DNA of 11,697 nucleotides. Origin: Bacillota bacterium (lineage in GTDB: Bacteria; Bacillota; UBA4882; UBA8346). Location: contig DNPQ01000589.1 in the NCBI GenBank assembly GCA_003501335.1, positions 1-11,697 on the forward strand, given 5' to 3'. Every line of letters starts with the position of its first letter. Position 1 is the first letter of the stretch. The notes beneath the pieces are model-generated. The model did no database searches. It was not told the origin of the DNA and saw only the letters and a list, made by a program, of their open reading frames with translations. Position numbers and translations under genes: made by a program. Below, piece by piece: positions 1-7,020 of this stretch.

Positions 1-1622
1 ACCGGATCACATTTCAAATAACCCGAAATCCGGACTTTAACCAATTCCGGAATTGTCTGCGCAATATGCTCTGGATCGCCATCTTCAATGAAGAAAAAGT
101 CGTTATCGGTAGTAAGAACGGGAAATTCTCCCTGATTGATCTTATGGGCGTTGGAAATGATCAAACTTTCCTGAGCCTGTCTGAAAATAACGTTCAGCCG
201 GACCACCGGAATGCAGCCGGATTCGATTAAATCCTGTAATACCGTTCCCGGTCCGACCGACGGCAATTGATCAACATCGCCGACCATGATTAAACGGGTC
301 CCCGGTGTGACCGCCTTCAACAAATTATAAAACAATAACAAATCCACCATTGAAAATTCATCAATGATCAAGGCATCTGTTTCCAGCGGCTCATCCTCAT
401 TATATTGAAAACGGCTGCCTGCAAACACTTCCGCGCCATATCCCAGTAAACGGTGAATGGTCTTCGCACTCTCACCAGTCGCTTCACTGAGACGTTTAGC
501 GGCCCTCCCCGTCGGAGCCGCCAACCTTACATTTAATTTCGCTTTTTTAAATAAATATAAAATAGCTTTGATGATAGTGGTCTTCCCAGTCCCCGGACCT
601 CCGGTGATGACCAGCATCCCATTTTCCAGCGCTTTAACGACGGCTTCTTTTTGCTGCTCGGCCAGGGTAATCTTATTTTTAGCCGAATATTGCTCCAGTA
701 AACCGTCCACATCAAGTACTATAGGGGGCAACCCCACATCCATGATGTTTTTGATTTGGGTAACCACGCCAACTTCGCTATGATAAAACGGCGCCAAATA
801 AAGGATATTTTTACCCCCGTGGCTCTCACGATAAAGTTCTTTTTTAACAATTAAATCTTCGATTTCACCGGCCAGCTGCAACGGGTCGATCTCCAGTTCA
901 TTCCCGACTCTGGCTAAAAATTCTTCTTCGACGGCATAAAGATGTCCCTCGGTACTGTTTTCACTCAATAAATAACGAATCCCCGCTCGCAAACGATAAG
1001 GAGAGTCTTTTTGAATGCCTAGCTTTTGGGCAATTTGATCCGCGATCTTAAAGCCAATCCCATGAACTTCATCGGCCAACCGGTAAGGATTTTCTTTGAC
1101 GACTTTGACAGCCTCGCTCTGATAGGTATGATAAATTTTTAAGGCATAGCCTGGACTGATGCCGACCCCTTGAAGAAAAACCATAATCTGCTGAATCTCG
1201 GCATGCTCGCTGAGGCTATGGGCAATCCGTTCGGCTTTGGCCTCACTGATCCCTGGAATCTGGGTCAGCTTTTCGGGCATCAGTTCAATGATCGCCAATG
1301 TTTGTTTGCCGAATTCTTTAACAATCTTTTTAGCGGTTGCCGGGCCGATACCTTTTAATAGGCCACTACCTAGAAAACGCTCTATCCCTATTGCAGTTGA
1401 AGGTTCACGGCTTTGCCATTCAGCCACCGAAAATTGCTTTCCGAATTCCTTATGTTCTACCCATTCACCCTTTACTGCCAAAACTTCCCCTAAATATAAA
1501 GGAGGCAAGTTTCCGACAACCGTAGCCGGATTCCCTGATTTTAACTTCAGCTTAGCCACTGTGTAATAGGTGTCTTCATTGTAATAAGTTATTCTATCTA
1601 TAGTCCCTTCCAGTTCCGTCAT
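1..1622 (-). CDS. recD2: RecD2-type ATP-dependent DNA helicase (C-terminus cut off by the window edge)
   Basis: Superfamily 1B 5'-3' DNA helicase of the RecD2/YrrC family, a cytoplasmic enzyme of DNA repair that acts without RecBC. The reading frame is open from an ATG at 1622 to the left edge, giving 540 codons of a family that usually has about 720-800. The N-terminus (LEGTIDRITYYNEDTYYTV) matches the OB-like start typical of RecD2. Helix-hairpin-helix segments follow at about residues 85-105, 117-135 and 150-205; these separate RecD2 from the shorter RecD. Helicase motifs are intact: Walker A GGPGTGKT at 341-348, motif Ia APTGRAAKR, Walker B IIDEFS with D421/E422, motif III GDVDQLPS from 448, and FRQ at 480-482. 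The motifs that should follow lie outside the window. A GGGGGA stretch sits only 3 bases before the ATG, a short spacing, but the family N-terminus supports this start. It lies 130 bases behind rex with no visible terminator, so read-through from rex is likely. Confidence 0.95.
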   Translation of the reverse strand, partial: MTELEGTIDRITYYNEDTYYTVAKLKLKSGNPATVVGNLPPLYLGEVLAVKGEWVEHKEFGKQFSVAEWQSREPSTAIGIERFLGSGLLKGIGPATAKKIVKEFGKQTLAIIELMPEKLTQIPGISEAKAERIAHSLSEHAEIQQIMVFLQGVGISPGYALKIYHTYQSEAVKVVKENPYRLADEVHGIGFKIADQIAQKLGIQKDSPYRLRAGIRYLLSENSTEGHLYAVEEEFLARVGNELEIDPLQLAGEIEDLIVKKELYRESHGGKNILYLAPFYHSEVGVVTQIKNIMDVGLPPIVLDVDGLLEQYSAKNKITLAEQQKEAVVKALENGMLVITGGPGTGKTTIIKAILYLFKKAKLNVRLAAPTGRAAKRLSEATGESAKTIHRLLGYGAEVFAGSRFQYNEDEPLETDALIIDEFSMVDLLLFYNLLKAVTPGTRLIMVGDVDQLPSVGPGTVLQDLIESGCIPVVRLNVIFRQAQESLIISNAHKINQGEFPVLTTDNDFFFIEDGDPEHIAQTIPELVKVRISGYLKCDP

Positions 1623-1752
1623 GCGTCCCCCGAATCGAAATTAGTCATTAGTATCTCGTATTGGTTATTGGTTTTAGGTTAATGCTTTCAGAATTGGTTG
1701 ATCCCATGTATTTAAAAGCCAGTACAGCATTCCCATACCGCCGGGGAAAATA
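1623..1752. other. rex-recD2 spacer with short imperfect AT-rich repeats
   Basis: This non-coding gap separates rex from recD2. On the minus strand it contains loosely repeated seven-base units at about 1640-1675 (CCAATAA, CCAATAC, CTAATGA, CTAATTT), then the GGGGGA ribosome binding site of recD2 at 1626-1631. I see no stem followed by a T-run, so no intrinsic terminator for rex, and no convincing promoter. Confidence 0.5.
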
Positions 1753-2376
1753 TCAAGTATAATAAGCCAAACCTTGTAACTCGAGCGTCACATCGGAAGT
1801 TCGTAATTTGACTCCCTCCGGGACTTTGACTGATGCCGGGACAAAGTTTAAAAATGATTTAACCCCATTTTCGATGCATATATCAATGATATGTTGCACA
1901 TTTTCAGCCGGAAATGCCAAAATCATCATTTTGATCTCCATCTCATGAATTGCGTTTGCCAATTTGTCAGTGTGAAATACCTCTACATCCGCAATTTTAC
2001 GCCCGACTTTTTTCTCATCAATATCAAAAAGAGCTACGATCTCCAGAGGTTGATGGGCCCGATTTTTTTGGTGATAGCGCACTAAAGCTGCTCCTAAATT
2101 ACCAGCCCCAATGAGTCCAACCCGAATTTCTTGATTTAGTTTTAAAATTCGTCGTAATTCCGTACTTAATAATGTAGTTTGATAACCGACACCTTGTTTA
2201 CCGAACACTCCAAAATAAGATAAATCCTTACGGACTTGCCCTGATGAAGTTCCAATAATCTTTGCCAATTGCTCGGATGAAATAATTGGAGACTCATTTG
2301 TATCTTGTACCTCTAATACTCTTAAATATAACGGTAATCTCCGAATAACAACATCAGGTGCTTTACGTTGGGCCAT
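1753..2376 (-). CDS. rex: Redox-sensing transcriptional repressor Rex
   Basis: Homodimeric DNA-binding protein that senses the NADH/NAD+ ratio. In Gram-positive bacteria it represses fermentation, respiration and hydrogenase genes when NADH is low and leaves DNA when NADH binds. The 207-aa length is normal for the family. An N-terminal winged helix (residues 1-75) carries the recognition segment SSGQVRKDLSYFGVFGKQG (44-62). A Rossmann fold follows, with the dinucleotide loop GAGNLG at 90-95 and the acidic strand end FDID at 117-120. The C-terminus (SDVTLELQGLAYYT) is the family's domain-swapped helix region, so the protein is complete. The ATG at 2376 is preceded by AAAGGGGAA at a normal distance. 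The gene is cut off from the upstream hydrogenase operon by the terminator at 2597-2621 and so needs its own promoter. Control of the neighbouring hydrogenase is plausible but not shown by any operator seen here. Confidence 0.96.
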   Translation of the reverse strand: MAQRKAPDVVIRRLPLYLRVLEVQDTNESPIISSEQLAKIIGTSSGQVRKDLSYFGVFGKQGVGYQTTLLSTELRRILKLNQEIRVGLIGAGNLGAALVRYHQKNRAHQPLEIVALFDIDEKKVGRKIADVEVFHTDKLANAIHEMEIKMMILAFPAENVQHIIDICIENGVKSFLNFVPASVKVPEGVKLRTSDVTLELQGLAYYT

Positions 2377-2536
2377 TACTGTTTCCCCTTTTTCATAAAT
2401 TCCTACTTAAAAAATTCTTTTTAGCCAAAATTTTTAATTAAACAGCCACCCTGCCTCGTATTTATTCTTTCATGTCTCCAGGCGGGCCAAATTGATAACT
2501 CATTATTTTACTTTCGACATTTAATTTTATTTTTCC

Positions 2537-2566
2537 TTTAAATCAATCCTTTTCAGCCCTTATCAA
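2537..2566 (-). promoter_or_regulatory. rex: Weak candidate promoter for rex
   Basis: TTGATA (2561-2566, 5/6 to the -35 consensus) is followed after 18 bases by TTTAAA (2537-2542, 4/6 to the -10 consensus). It lies just past the hydrogenase terminator and would give a leader of roughly 150 bases before rex. The surrounding DNA is very AT-rich, so chance matches are easy. No palindrome resembling the Rex operator TTGTGAANNNNTTCACAA was found between 2377 and 2596. Confidence 0.25.
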
Positions 2567-2596
2567 TAGACCTCACCCTTTTAAAAATAACTATAA

Positions 2597-2621
2597 AAAA
2601 AACAACCTGTTAGGTTGTTCC
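2597..2621 (-). terminator. Intrinsic terminator of the hydrogenase operon
   Basis: On the minus strand AACAACCT, loop AAC, AGGTTGTT forms a perfect 8-bp stem followed directly by a run of T. It begins about 23 bases after the stop codon of the hycI-like gene. This is a classic rho-independent terminator that ends the operon and separates it from rex. Read on the plus strand the stem is not followed by a T-run, so it looks one-directional. Confidence 0.92.
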
Positions 2622-2644
2622 ATCACCGATCATTTATTTTTGGG

Positions 2645-3130
2645 TTATAATTTTTCACAAATCTCACAAATAAACTGATCCGCAGCATTTTTAACTTTAT
2701 CTGTTACCGGATAAGCAAATTCCAGCAATTTTGGCCGCACACCAACTATAATGATCTGGCAACCAATAGTTTGCTTGAAATAATCGACTAAAATTTTCAA
2801 AGGCAATATATGGGTTGAAAAACTAGCGCCTTCGATTTTATCGGATGGAATTAAAGAAAAAGACCCCGGCTCTCCTTCTATTTCAGCAGCATCAACAATA
2901 ACAACATGGGACGGTGACCATCTACGAATCATACCTGAAAAATTCTCGGGAGCCAACTCTCCGAGACAAAAAAGATATTCCCGTTTTGAATCTTTCTTTA
3001 ATTTCTTTTCAAGCTCGCTTACAATATAAAGGCCGATGGAATCATCGGCCCGAAGTGGAGCACCCACTCCCAAAAAAGCAATTTTATTGCCGCCTTGGAG
3101 GAGATTCAAAAACTCATTCACAACTTTCAT
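2645..3130 (-). CDS. hycI: Hydrogenase maturation protease (HycI family)
   Basis: Cytoplasmic, nickel-recognising endopeptidase that removes the C-terminal extension of the [NiFe] hydrogenase large subunit after nickel insertion. The 161-aa length fits the family. The N-terminal block FLGVGAPLRADDSIG (19-33) is the conserved GxGxxLxxDD signature. D29/D30, D80 (VIVDAAE) and H107 (FSTHILPL) match the three nickel-contact positions known in HycI/HybD. The GELAPEN block at 57-63 and the FSTHxLPL block are closer to HycI (group 4 hydrogenases) than to HybD or HoxW. Its ATG overlaps the stop of the ferredoxin-like gene (TAATG), which indicates translational coupling. It is the last gene before the terminator. 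The large subunit encoded in the same operon has a 37-residue tail after its second Ni-binding motif, an obvious substrate. Confidence 0.92.
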   Translation of the reverse strand: MKVVNEFLNLLQGGNKIAFLGVGAPLRADDSIGLYIVSELEKKLKKDSKREYLFCLGELAPENFSGMIRRWSPSHVVIVDAAEIEGEPGSFSLIPSDKIEGASFSTHILPLKILVDYFKQTIGCQIIIVGVRPKLLEFAYPVTDKVKNAADQFICEICEKL

Positions 3131-3483
3131 TATTCCTGAATCACCTTCAATTTAGCCTTTTCATATTGAGCTAGTTCAAATTCAGGCGTTGAACTTAAAG
3201 CTTTTCTCGGACAGGAATCTACACATTGAGCGCAAAAAATACAATTGTCCAATTCAAATTTAGCCCGAAAAACTTTCTCTTCCCCTACTTTTTCAATAGT
3301 AATTGCTTTTGCCGGGCAATCCCGCATGCACATTTTGCAGCCGATACAATTCTTAGAATTAAAGCTTATCTTACCGCGAAAATTCTCGGGTACTTTTGCT
3401 TTTTCGTAGGGATATTTTACTGTTACAGCTGGTTTTGTTAAATTTGAAAATACTTCTGGAATCATCTTCCCTGGATGTTTCAT
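3130..3483 (-). CDS. Hydrogenase [4Fe-4S] ferredoxin-like subunit (NuoI/EchF/HyfH-like)
   Basis: Peripheral iron-sulfur subunit that should pass electrons between external ferredoxin and the cluster of the small subunit. The 117-aa protein has two complete CxxCxxCxxxC motifs, C46-C49-C52-C56 and C81-C84-C87-C91, giving two [4Fe-4S] clusters. The N-terminal part (GKMIPEVFSNLTKPAVTVKYP) is the amphipathic docking segment common to EchF, HyfH and NuoI, and RGKISFNSKNCIGC is the usual entry to the first cluster. I chose the ATG at 3483 because GAGGTG lies 6 bases before it; a TTG seven codons further upstream is in frame but has no ribosome binding site. It lies 75 bases behind the NuoH-like gene and overlaps hycI by one base. 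No NADH-binding subunit is encoded in the window, which favours ferredoxin as electron donor. Confidence 0.93.
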   Translation of the reverse strand: MKHPGKMIPEVFSNLTKPAVTVKYPYEKAKVPENFRGKISFNSKNCIGCKMCMRDCPAKAITIEKVGEEKVFRAKFELDNCIFCAQCVDSCPRKALSSTPEFELAQYEKAKLKVIQE

Positions 3484-3489
3484 TGAAAA

Positions 3490-3495
3490 CACCTC
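3490..3495 (-). promoter_or_regulatory. Ribosome binding site that sets the ferredoxin-like subunit start
   Basis: GAGGTG on the minus strand, 6 bases before the ATG at 3483. It decides against the upstream in-frame TTG at 3504, because the site lies inside that longer reading frame. Confidence 0.8.
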
Positions 3496-3558
3496 ATTAT
3501 TCAAAGTCTAATGGTACATCAAATTGGAATATTAAAATTGACAAAAACCATTTCACAA

Positions 3559-4503
3559 TTATAAAAAGTATGCCTTTACAAGGATATTGATCAGAAGCTG
3601 TATTAAGGCAATAGGAGCGAGATATTTCCAACAGAATTTCATCATCTGCTCCATACGCACCCTTGCCATAACTGTTTTAAACAATGTCAAAATGCAAACG
3701 ATAAATAACGTTTTAACAACAAATATTATAAATCCCAATACCGGATGAAGCCCAAAGGATCCACCCAAAAAAACCGCTGATAGTAACGTTGCAACAACAA
3801 CCATTTCCAAATCGGTTGCTAAACGAAACAAACCCAACAGTCTTCCTCCAAACTCTGTAAAGCTTCCCGCTACAATTTCGGTTTCAGCATCCGGGATATC
3901 AAAGGGAACTCGCTCCAACTTTCCCTGAACTGCAACGAGAGCGACCAGAAAGCCAATGATATTTACGACCAGTAACTCCGGACGTTTCAAAAAGAAAGCG
4001 GAAATCCCACTGATCGACCATGTACCCGCAAGCAAAGCCGGACCGAGTAAAGATAACAATAATGGAACCTCATAACTAAATAGCTGGGTCAAATTACGAA
4101 CCGACCCCAAGGCTGAAAAAAGCGAGGTTGAATTCCATCCGGCCAGGAAGAAAGTTAACGTGGGTATGGTGAGCAAATAGAATACTACAATCAAATCCCC
4201 TTTAAAAGAATATATTGCATTTGTATTCCAAATCGGTAAATACAAAAAAGCTGTCAAAACCGCTGCTATTGCAAAAATTGGTAATAACCGGAACATTACC
4301 TTATCGGCCGCATCCGGTATAATTTCCTCTTTTGAAAGCAGCTTAATAAAATCGGCTTCGGGTTGAAACCAAGGTGGACCGATCCGATTTTGAAAACGGG
4401 CGAATAATTTGCGGTCAACCCATTCACAGATCATACTATAGGCTATTAAAAATAAAAATCCCGGAAAGACGAACATGTATAATAACGTCCATTGAACGTT
4501 CAT
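3559..4503 (-). CDS. Hydrogenase membrane subunit, NuoH-like (EchB/HyfC/MbhM family)
   Basis: Integral membrane protein that anchors the hydrogenase module and links it to the ion-translocating arm; the counterpart of NuoH/ND1. The 314 residues form about eight hydrophobic segments. The cytoplasmic loop after the first helix, RKLFARFQNRIGPPWFQPEA (31-50), is the RxQ.R.GP.xxGxxQP-type signature. The loop VPFDIPDAETEIVAGS (199-214), with FTEFGG after it, matches the conserved acidic PFDxxEAExELVxG loop at the junction with the peripheral arm. These acidic residues are important for coupling in complex I. The ATG at 4503 has GGTGGAG just upstream. The gene follows the large subunit after 45 bases and precedes the NuoI-like gene, the same D-H-I order as in nuo operons once the NuoE, F and G genes are removed. 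Confidence 0.94.
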   Translation of the reverse strand: MNVQWTLLYMFVFPGFLFLIAYSMICEWVDRKLFARFQNRIGPPWFQPEADFIKLLSKEEIIPDAADKVMFRLLPIFAIAAVLTAFLYLPIWNTNAIYSFKGDLIVVFYLLTIPTLTFFLAGWNSTSLFSALGSVRNLTQLFSYEVPLLLSLLGPALLAGTWSISGISAFFLKRPELLVVNIIGFLVALVAVQGKLERVPFDIPDAETEIVAGSFTEFGGRLLGLFRLATDLEMVVVATLLSAVFLGGSFGLHPVLGFIIFVVKTLFIVCILTLFKTVMARVRMEQMMKFCWKYLAPIALIQLLINILVKAYFL

Positions 4504-4548
4504 TGCTCCACCACCACAGTCAATTTTTATAAATTCATACTAATAATT

Positions 4549-5742
4549 TTATTTAATTTGTCCTAAATCCAAGCCCTGCTTTTTATGCCACTCAATGCTA
4601 TATTCCCTTAATTGCTGCCAATTCATTAAATTATCATTTTTCCCATTGCCGACTCTGATCATCCGGTCGGTACAAGAAAAGCAAGGATCGATTGCAGCAA
4701 CAATGATTGGAAAATCAGCCAAATAAGCGCCACAAAGCATTTCTCGAATCGAAGCCAGATTTGCTAAAGTCGGGGCGCGTACTTTTACCCGTTCCGGCAT
4801 TTCCGTACCATTGGTTTTTAAATATAAAATATCTTCACCACGGGGTGCCTCTAAGCGGGAAAGAGTTTCTCCCACAGGAATTTTCCGTGGTACTTTTACC
4901 GCTATCGGTCCCTCAGGTAGGTTTTCTATCAATGTCCGTAACAATCGGTAACTTTCCATCAATTCATGAACCCGTACAACAGTCCGACCCAGTACATCTT
5001 CATGATCGTCAGTCGATATTCTAAATTCAATTTCCGAAAAAGCACCATAAGGATCATCTTGACGGACATCCCGAGCTATCCCAGAAGCACGGGCTATAGG
5101 GCCAACCGCTCCTAAACTTAGCGCTTGTTCTTTTGAAAGTTTTCCGACTCCACGAAGTCTACCCATGAATGTAGGTTCATCAGTTACAATTCTTGTATAA
5201 TATTCGGTACGTTCGATTAAAGTATTTAAGCTACCAAGAATTTGTTCAAGTATTTCCGGACTGATGTCACGGCGAACGCCCCCAACCGTATTCATTCCAT
5301 AATTCACACGGTTGCCGGAAATCCATGCCAAAATATCCATGACAATTTCCCGGTCTCTCCAAGCATACATGAATAAAGTCTCAAAACCGACTTCATGTCC
5401 CGCTACACCAACCCATAATAAATGACTGTGAATTCGTTCCAATTCACCGATGATAGCGCGGATATATTTTGCCCGGAGAGGAACTTCTACAGCGGCTATT
5501 TCCTCAACAGCCTGTACAAAGCAGGTTGAATGGGAATGAGAGCAAATTCCGCATATTCTTTCAAGTAAATAAATATCTTGAATAAAATTCCGGCTTTCAC
5601 AGGCTTTTTCAATGCCACGATGATTATACCCCAGTTTAGCTTCGGCTTCAACGATGATTTCGCCTTCCAGAGTTAGGTTAAAACTTTCCGGTTCGTGCAA
5701 GGCGGGATGTTGGGGTCCAATTGGAATTTTGATTTGACTCAT
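4549..5742 (-). CDS. Group 4 [NiFe] hydrogenase large (catalytic) subunit, NuoD-like (EchE/MbhL/HyfG family)
   Basis: Catalytic subunit that holds the NiFe(CN)2CO centre and reduces protons to H2 or oxidises H2. The 397-aa protein begins with IPIGPQHPALHEPE, the NuoD/group 4 start. The L1 motif RICGICSHSHS gives C64 and C67, and the L2 motif DPCFSCTDR gives C354 and C357, so all four nickel ligands are present. This separates it from complex I NuoD, which lacks them. The protein continues for 37 residues after R360; by analogy with HycE (cut after the Arg of CTDR) the maturation cut should fall between R360 and M361, and a HycI-type protease is encoded downstream. NuoC and NuoD are separate proteins here, as in Ech and Mbh, not fused as in HycE/HyfG. 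The ATG overlaps the NuoC-like stop (ATGA), with GAGGTG 8 bases upstream. The exact HydDB subgroup cannot be settled by eye. Confidence 0.96.
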   Translation of the reverse strand: MSQIKIPIGPQHPALHEPESFNLTLEGEIIVEAEAKLGYNHRGIEKACESRNFIQDIYLLERICGICSHSHSTCFVQAVEEIAAVEVPLRAKYIRAIIGELERIHSHLLWVGVAGHEVGFETLFMYAWRDREIVMDILAWISGNRVNYGMNTVGGVRRDISPEILEQILGSLNTLIERTEYYTRIVTDEPTFMGRLRGVGKLSKEQALSLGAVGPIARASGIARDVRQDDPYGAFSEIEFRISTDDHEDVLGRTVVRVHELMESYRLLRTLIENLPEGPIAVKVPRKIPVGETLSRLEAPRGEDILYLKTNGTEMPERVKVRAPTLANLASIREMLCGAYLADFPIIVAAIDPCFSCTDRMIRVGNGKNDNLMNWQQLREYSIEWHKKQGLDLGQIK

Positions 5743-6206
5743 GCCTTATTCACCTCTTCTTCTGATGAGAGGCTCTTCCAGTCTTTCCGTAAAGGAAATT
5801 GCCCGACCGGCCAATCATCCGGTAAAGGATACCGACGATTAGGCGGTGTCCCTTCAACATCAATACCTAATAAATCCATTAATTCACGTTCGTACAAAAA
5901 AGCTCCGGAAAAAACGGTCGTAACAGTAGGCACTTTGGGGTCAGTCCTTGGAGTAAAGGTTTTCATATTAAGTACTATCCCATCATCATTATATAAATGA
6001 TAAATCACTTCAAATTTTTCTCCGGAGTCTACACCAGTAATGGTACCTAAAAAATGTACACCTGAATTTTTCAGAGTTTGCAATGTTTTCACTAACTCAG
6101 TCGTAGCAACCTCAGCAAAAATTCTTTTTTCCCGGGGTGAGGTTACATTCGTCACCTTACCGGAAAATTGGGTTTGTAAAAAAGTTACTAACTCTTGATT
6201 ATTCAT
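5739..6206 (-). CDS. Hydrogenase subunit, NuoC-like 30-kDa domain (EchD/MbhK family)
   Basis: Peripheral structural subunit that packs against the catalytic large subunit; the counterpart of NuoC. The 155 residues cover the 30-kDa subunit domain. The family signature is near the C-terminus: FLYERELMDLLGIDVEGTPP (103-122), followed by LPDDWPVGQFPLRKDW (128-143), which is the known E-R-E-x-x-D-L-x-G-I and LPxDWPxxxxPLRKD pattern. A stretch of mixed beta strands (residues 25-95) precedes it. No metal-binding cysteines are present, as expected. Its ATG at 6206 overlaps the end of the small-subunit gene by 8 bases, with GGAG upstream, and its TGA overlaps the start of the large-subunit gene by 4 bases. 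Translation of the three catalytic genes is thus probably coupled. Confidence 0.93.
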   Translation of the reverse strand: MNNQELVTFLQTQFSGKVTNVTSPREKRIFAEVATTELVKTLQTLKNSGVHFLGTITGVDSGEKFEVIYHLYNDDGIVLNMKTFTPRTDPKVPTVTTVFSGAFLYERELMDLLGIDVEGTPPNRRYPLPDDWPVGQFPLRKDWKSLSSEEEVNKA

Positions 6207-6681
6207 TAGGTTCTCCCTCTCCTATAAGGATTGGCTGGGCCTTCTGGAATTGTTCCGGTTTGTCGATTCGCTCAAGCAATTTAACGACCCCGTCAATAAT
6301 AGCCTCCGGACTTGCAGGACAACCAGGAATATAGGCCGATACCGGAATCACAGTATCAATTCCGCCTTCAACACTATAGCATCCTTTAAATACGCCTCCG
6401 GAACAAGCGCACGTGCCGACAGCCACAATAAATTTTGGCTCAGGCATTTGTTCATATACCCGGACTAAACGATCTTTAATTTGTTTGGTTACAGGACCCG
6501 AACATAAAATAACATCAGCATGACGCGGCGTGGCTTTAAGTTGAATCCCAAACCGTTCAATATCATACCGGGGAGTTAAAGCGGCAAGAATCTCAATATC
6601 ACAAGCATTACAGGCTCCGGTATTAAAATGAAGTACCCACGGAGATTTCACCCGGGCCCATTTTACAAGTTTCTTTAGCAT
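6199..6681 (-). CDS. Group 4 [NiFe] hydrogenase small subunit, NuoB-like (EchC/MbhJ/HyfI family)
   Basis: Electron-transfer subunit holding the single proximal [4Fe-4S] cluster (the N2 equivalent) next to the NiFe site. The 160-aa protein has the group 4 pattern TGACNACDIEI (21-31; C24 and C27), GTCACSGG (C91, C93) and IPGCPASPEAI (C121). The DIE(I/V) after the first cysteine pair is typical of hydrogenase small subunits of the Ech/Hyf type. The length matches the short NuoB-like family and not the large two-domain small subunits of groups 1-3. I place the start at the ATG at 6681 because GAGGTG sits 6 bases before it. An in-frame GTG at 6690 would overlap the NuoA-like stop (GTGA) but is itself part of that ribosome binding site. 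Confidence 0.95.
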   Translation of the reverse strand: MLKKLVKWARVKSPWVLHFNTGACNACDIEILAALTPRYDIERFGIQLKATPRHADVILCSGPVTKQIKDRLVRVYEQMPEPKFIVAVGTCACSGGVFKGCYSVEGGIDTVIPVSAYIPGCPASPEAIIDGVVKLLERIDKPEQFQKAQPILIGEGEPNE

Positions 6682-6686
6682 ATCAT

Positions 6687-7016
6687 TCACCTCACGACCA
6701 GGGTATAAAGAGAAATCGAAATTCCCGCCAAATATAATATGCCCATCAACGCTATATTACCTACCGGTAATGTCGCCATTATTAATGCAGTCACATGGAC
6801 AATGGTAAAAAAAATGGCAAAAGGGAAAAACAAAGAATAATCAGGCTGGATCCTAACTGCCGGGACATTTTCGCCGCAAGCATAAGGAGTTTTTTTGTAT
6901 TGGCTTTGACTCCCTTTTTCGGCAAGCAAATACCCAAATAAATAAAGCAAACCACCGAGTAACAAAAAAAGAGCAAATGCTAGCGGCGGGGATAGCAATA
7001 ATTTAGCGTCTTCCAT
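6687..7016 (-). CDS. Hydrogenase membrane subunit, NuoA/ND3-like
   Basis: Small integral membrane protein, 109 aa with three hydrophobic segments (about 9-32, 60-83 and 86-107), the layout and length of NuoA/ND3. The loop between helices 1 and 2 has PYACGENVP (44-52), matching the YxCG loop of NuoA with its cysteine (C47). The second helix aligns without gaps to NuoA: FFPFAIFFTIVHVTAL stands where NuoA has FFLVAILFxxFDVExL, so the conserved Asp and Glu are replaced by H74 and T76. In complex I this subunit sits with NuoH and NuoJ at the junction of the two arms. The ATG at 7016 lies 4 bases after the NuoK-like stop, with a GGGGTGA site inside the end of that gene. The NuoA assignment is inferred from length, topology and the loop motif; a divergent MbhI-type subunit is the alternative. 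Confidence 0.75.
   Translation of the reverse strand: MEDAKLLLSPPLAFALFLLLGGLLYLFGYLLAEKGSQSQYKKTPYACGENVPAVRIQPDYSLFFPFAIFFTIVHVTALIMATLPVGNIALMGILYLAGISISLYTLVVR
6688..6693 (-). promoter_or_regulatory. Ribosome binding site that sets the small subunit start
   Basis: GAGGTG on the minus strand, 6 bases before the ATG at 6681. The alternative GTG at 6690-6688 lies inside this site and has no comparable site of its own. Confidence 0.75.
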
Positions 7017-7020
7017 TTTT

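Noticed and set aside
457..783. Plus-strand open frames within the recD2, hydrogenase and antiporter genes (for example 457-783 and 4707-5024).
   Set aside because: They lie opposite well-supported conserved genes, have no family motifs of their own and no consistent ribosome binding sites.
2410..2445. CTGTTTAATTAAAAATTTTG before rex as an autoregulatory Rex operator.
   Set aside because: Only the first half has partial agreement with TTGTTAA; the second half does not match, and the region is AT-rich enough for chance similarity.
2462..2503. A 13-codon open frame (MSYQFGPPGDMKE) in the rex leader, a possible leader peptide.
   Set aside because: It has no clear ribosome binding site, no run of one regulatory amino acid and no attenuator hairpin after it.
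2640..2670. TTTGTGAGATTTGTGAAA on the minus strand at the end of the hycI-like gene, which recalls a repeated Rex half-site.
   Set aside because: It is a direct, not inverted, arrangement within coding sequence, and is explained by the codons of the ICEICEKL end.
3520..3560. TTGTGAA half-site on the minus strand just after the NuoH-like stop, resembling half of a Rex operator.
   Set aside because: The matching second half is absent (TTTTTGT in place of TTCACAA), and the position is inside an operon without a promoter.
4549..5742. Large subunit as complex I NuoD (NADH or F420H2 dehydrogenase) and not a hydrogenase.
   Set aside because: All four Ni-binding cysteines (C64, C67, C354, C357) are present, and a maturation protease is encoded in the operon; NuoD proteins lack these.
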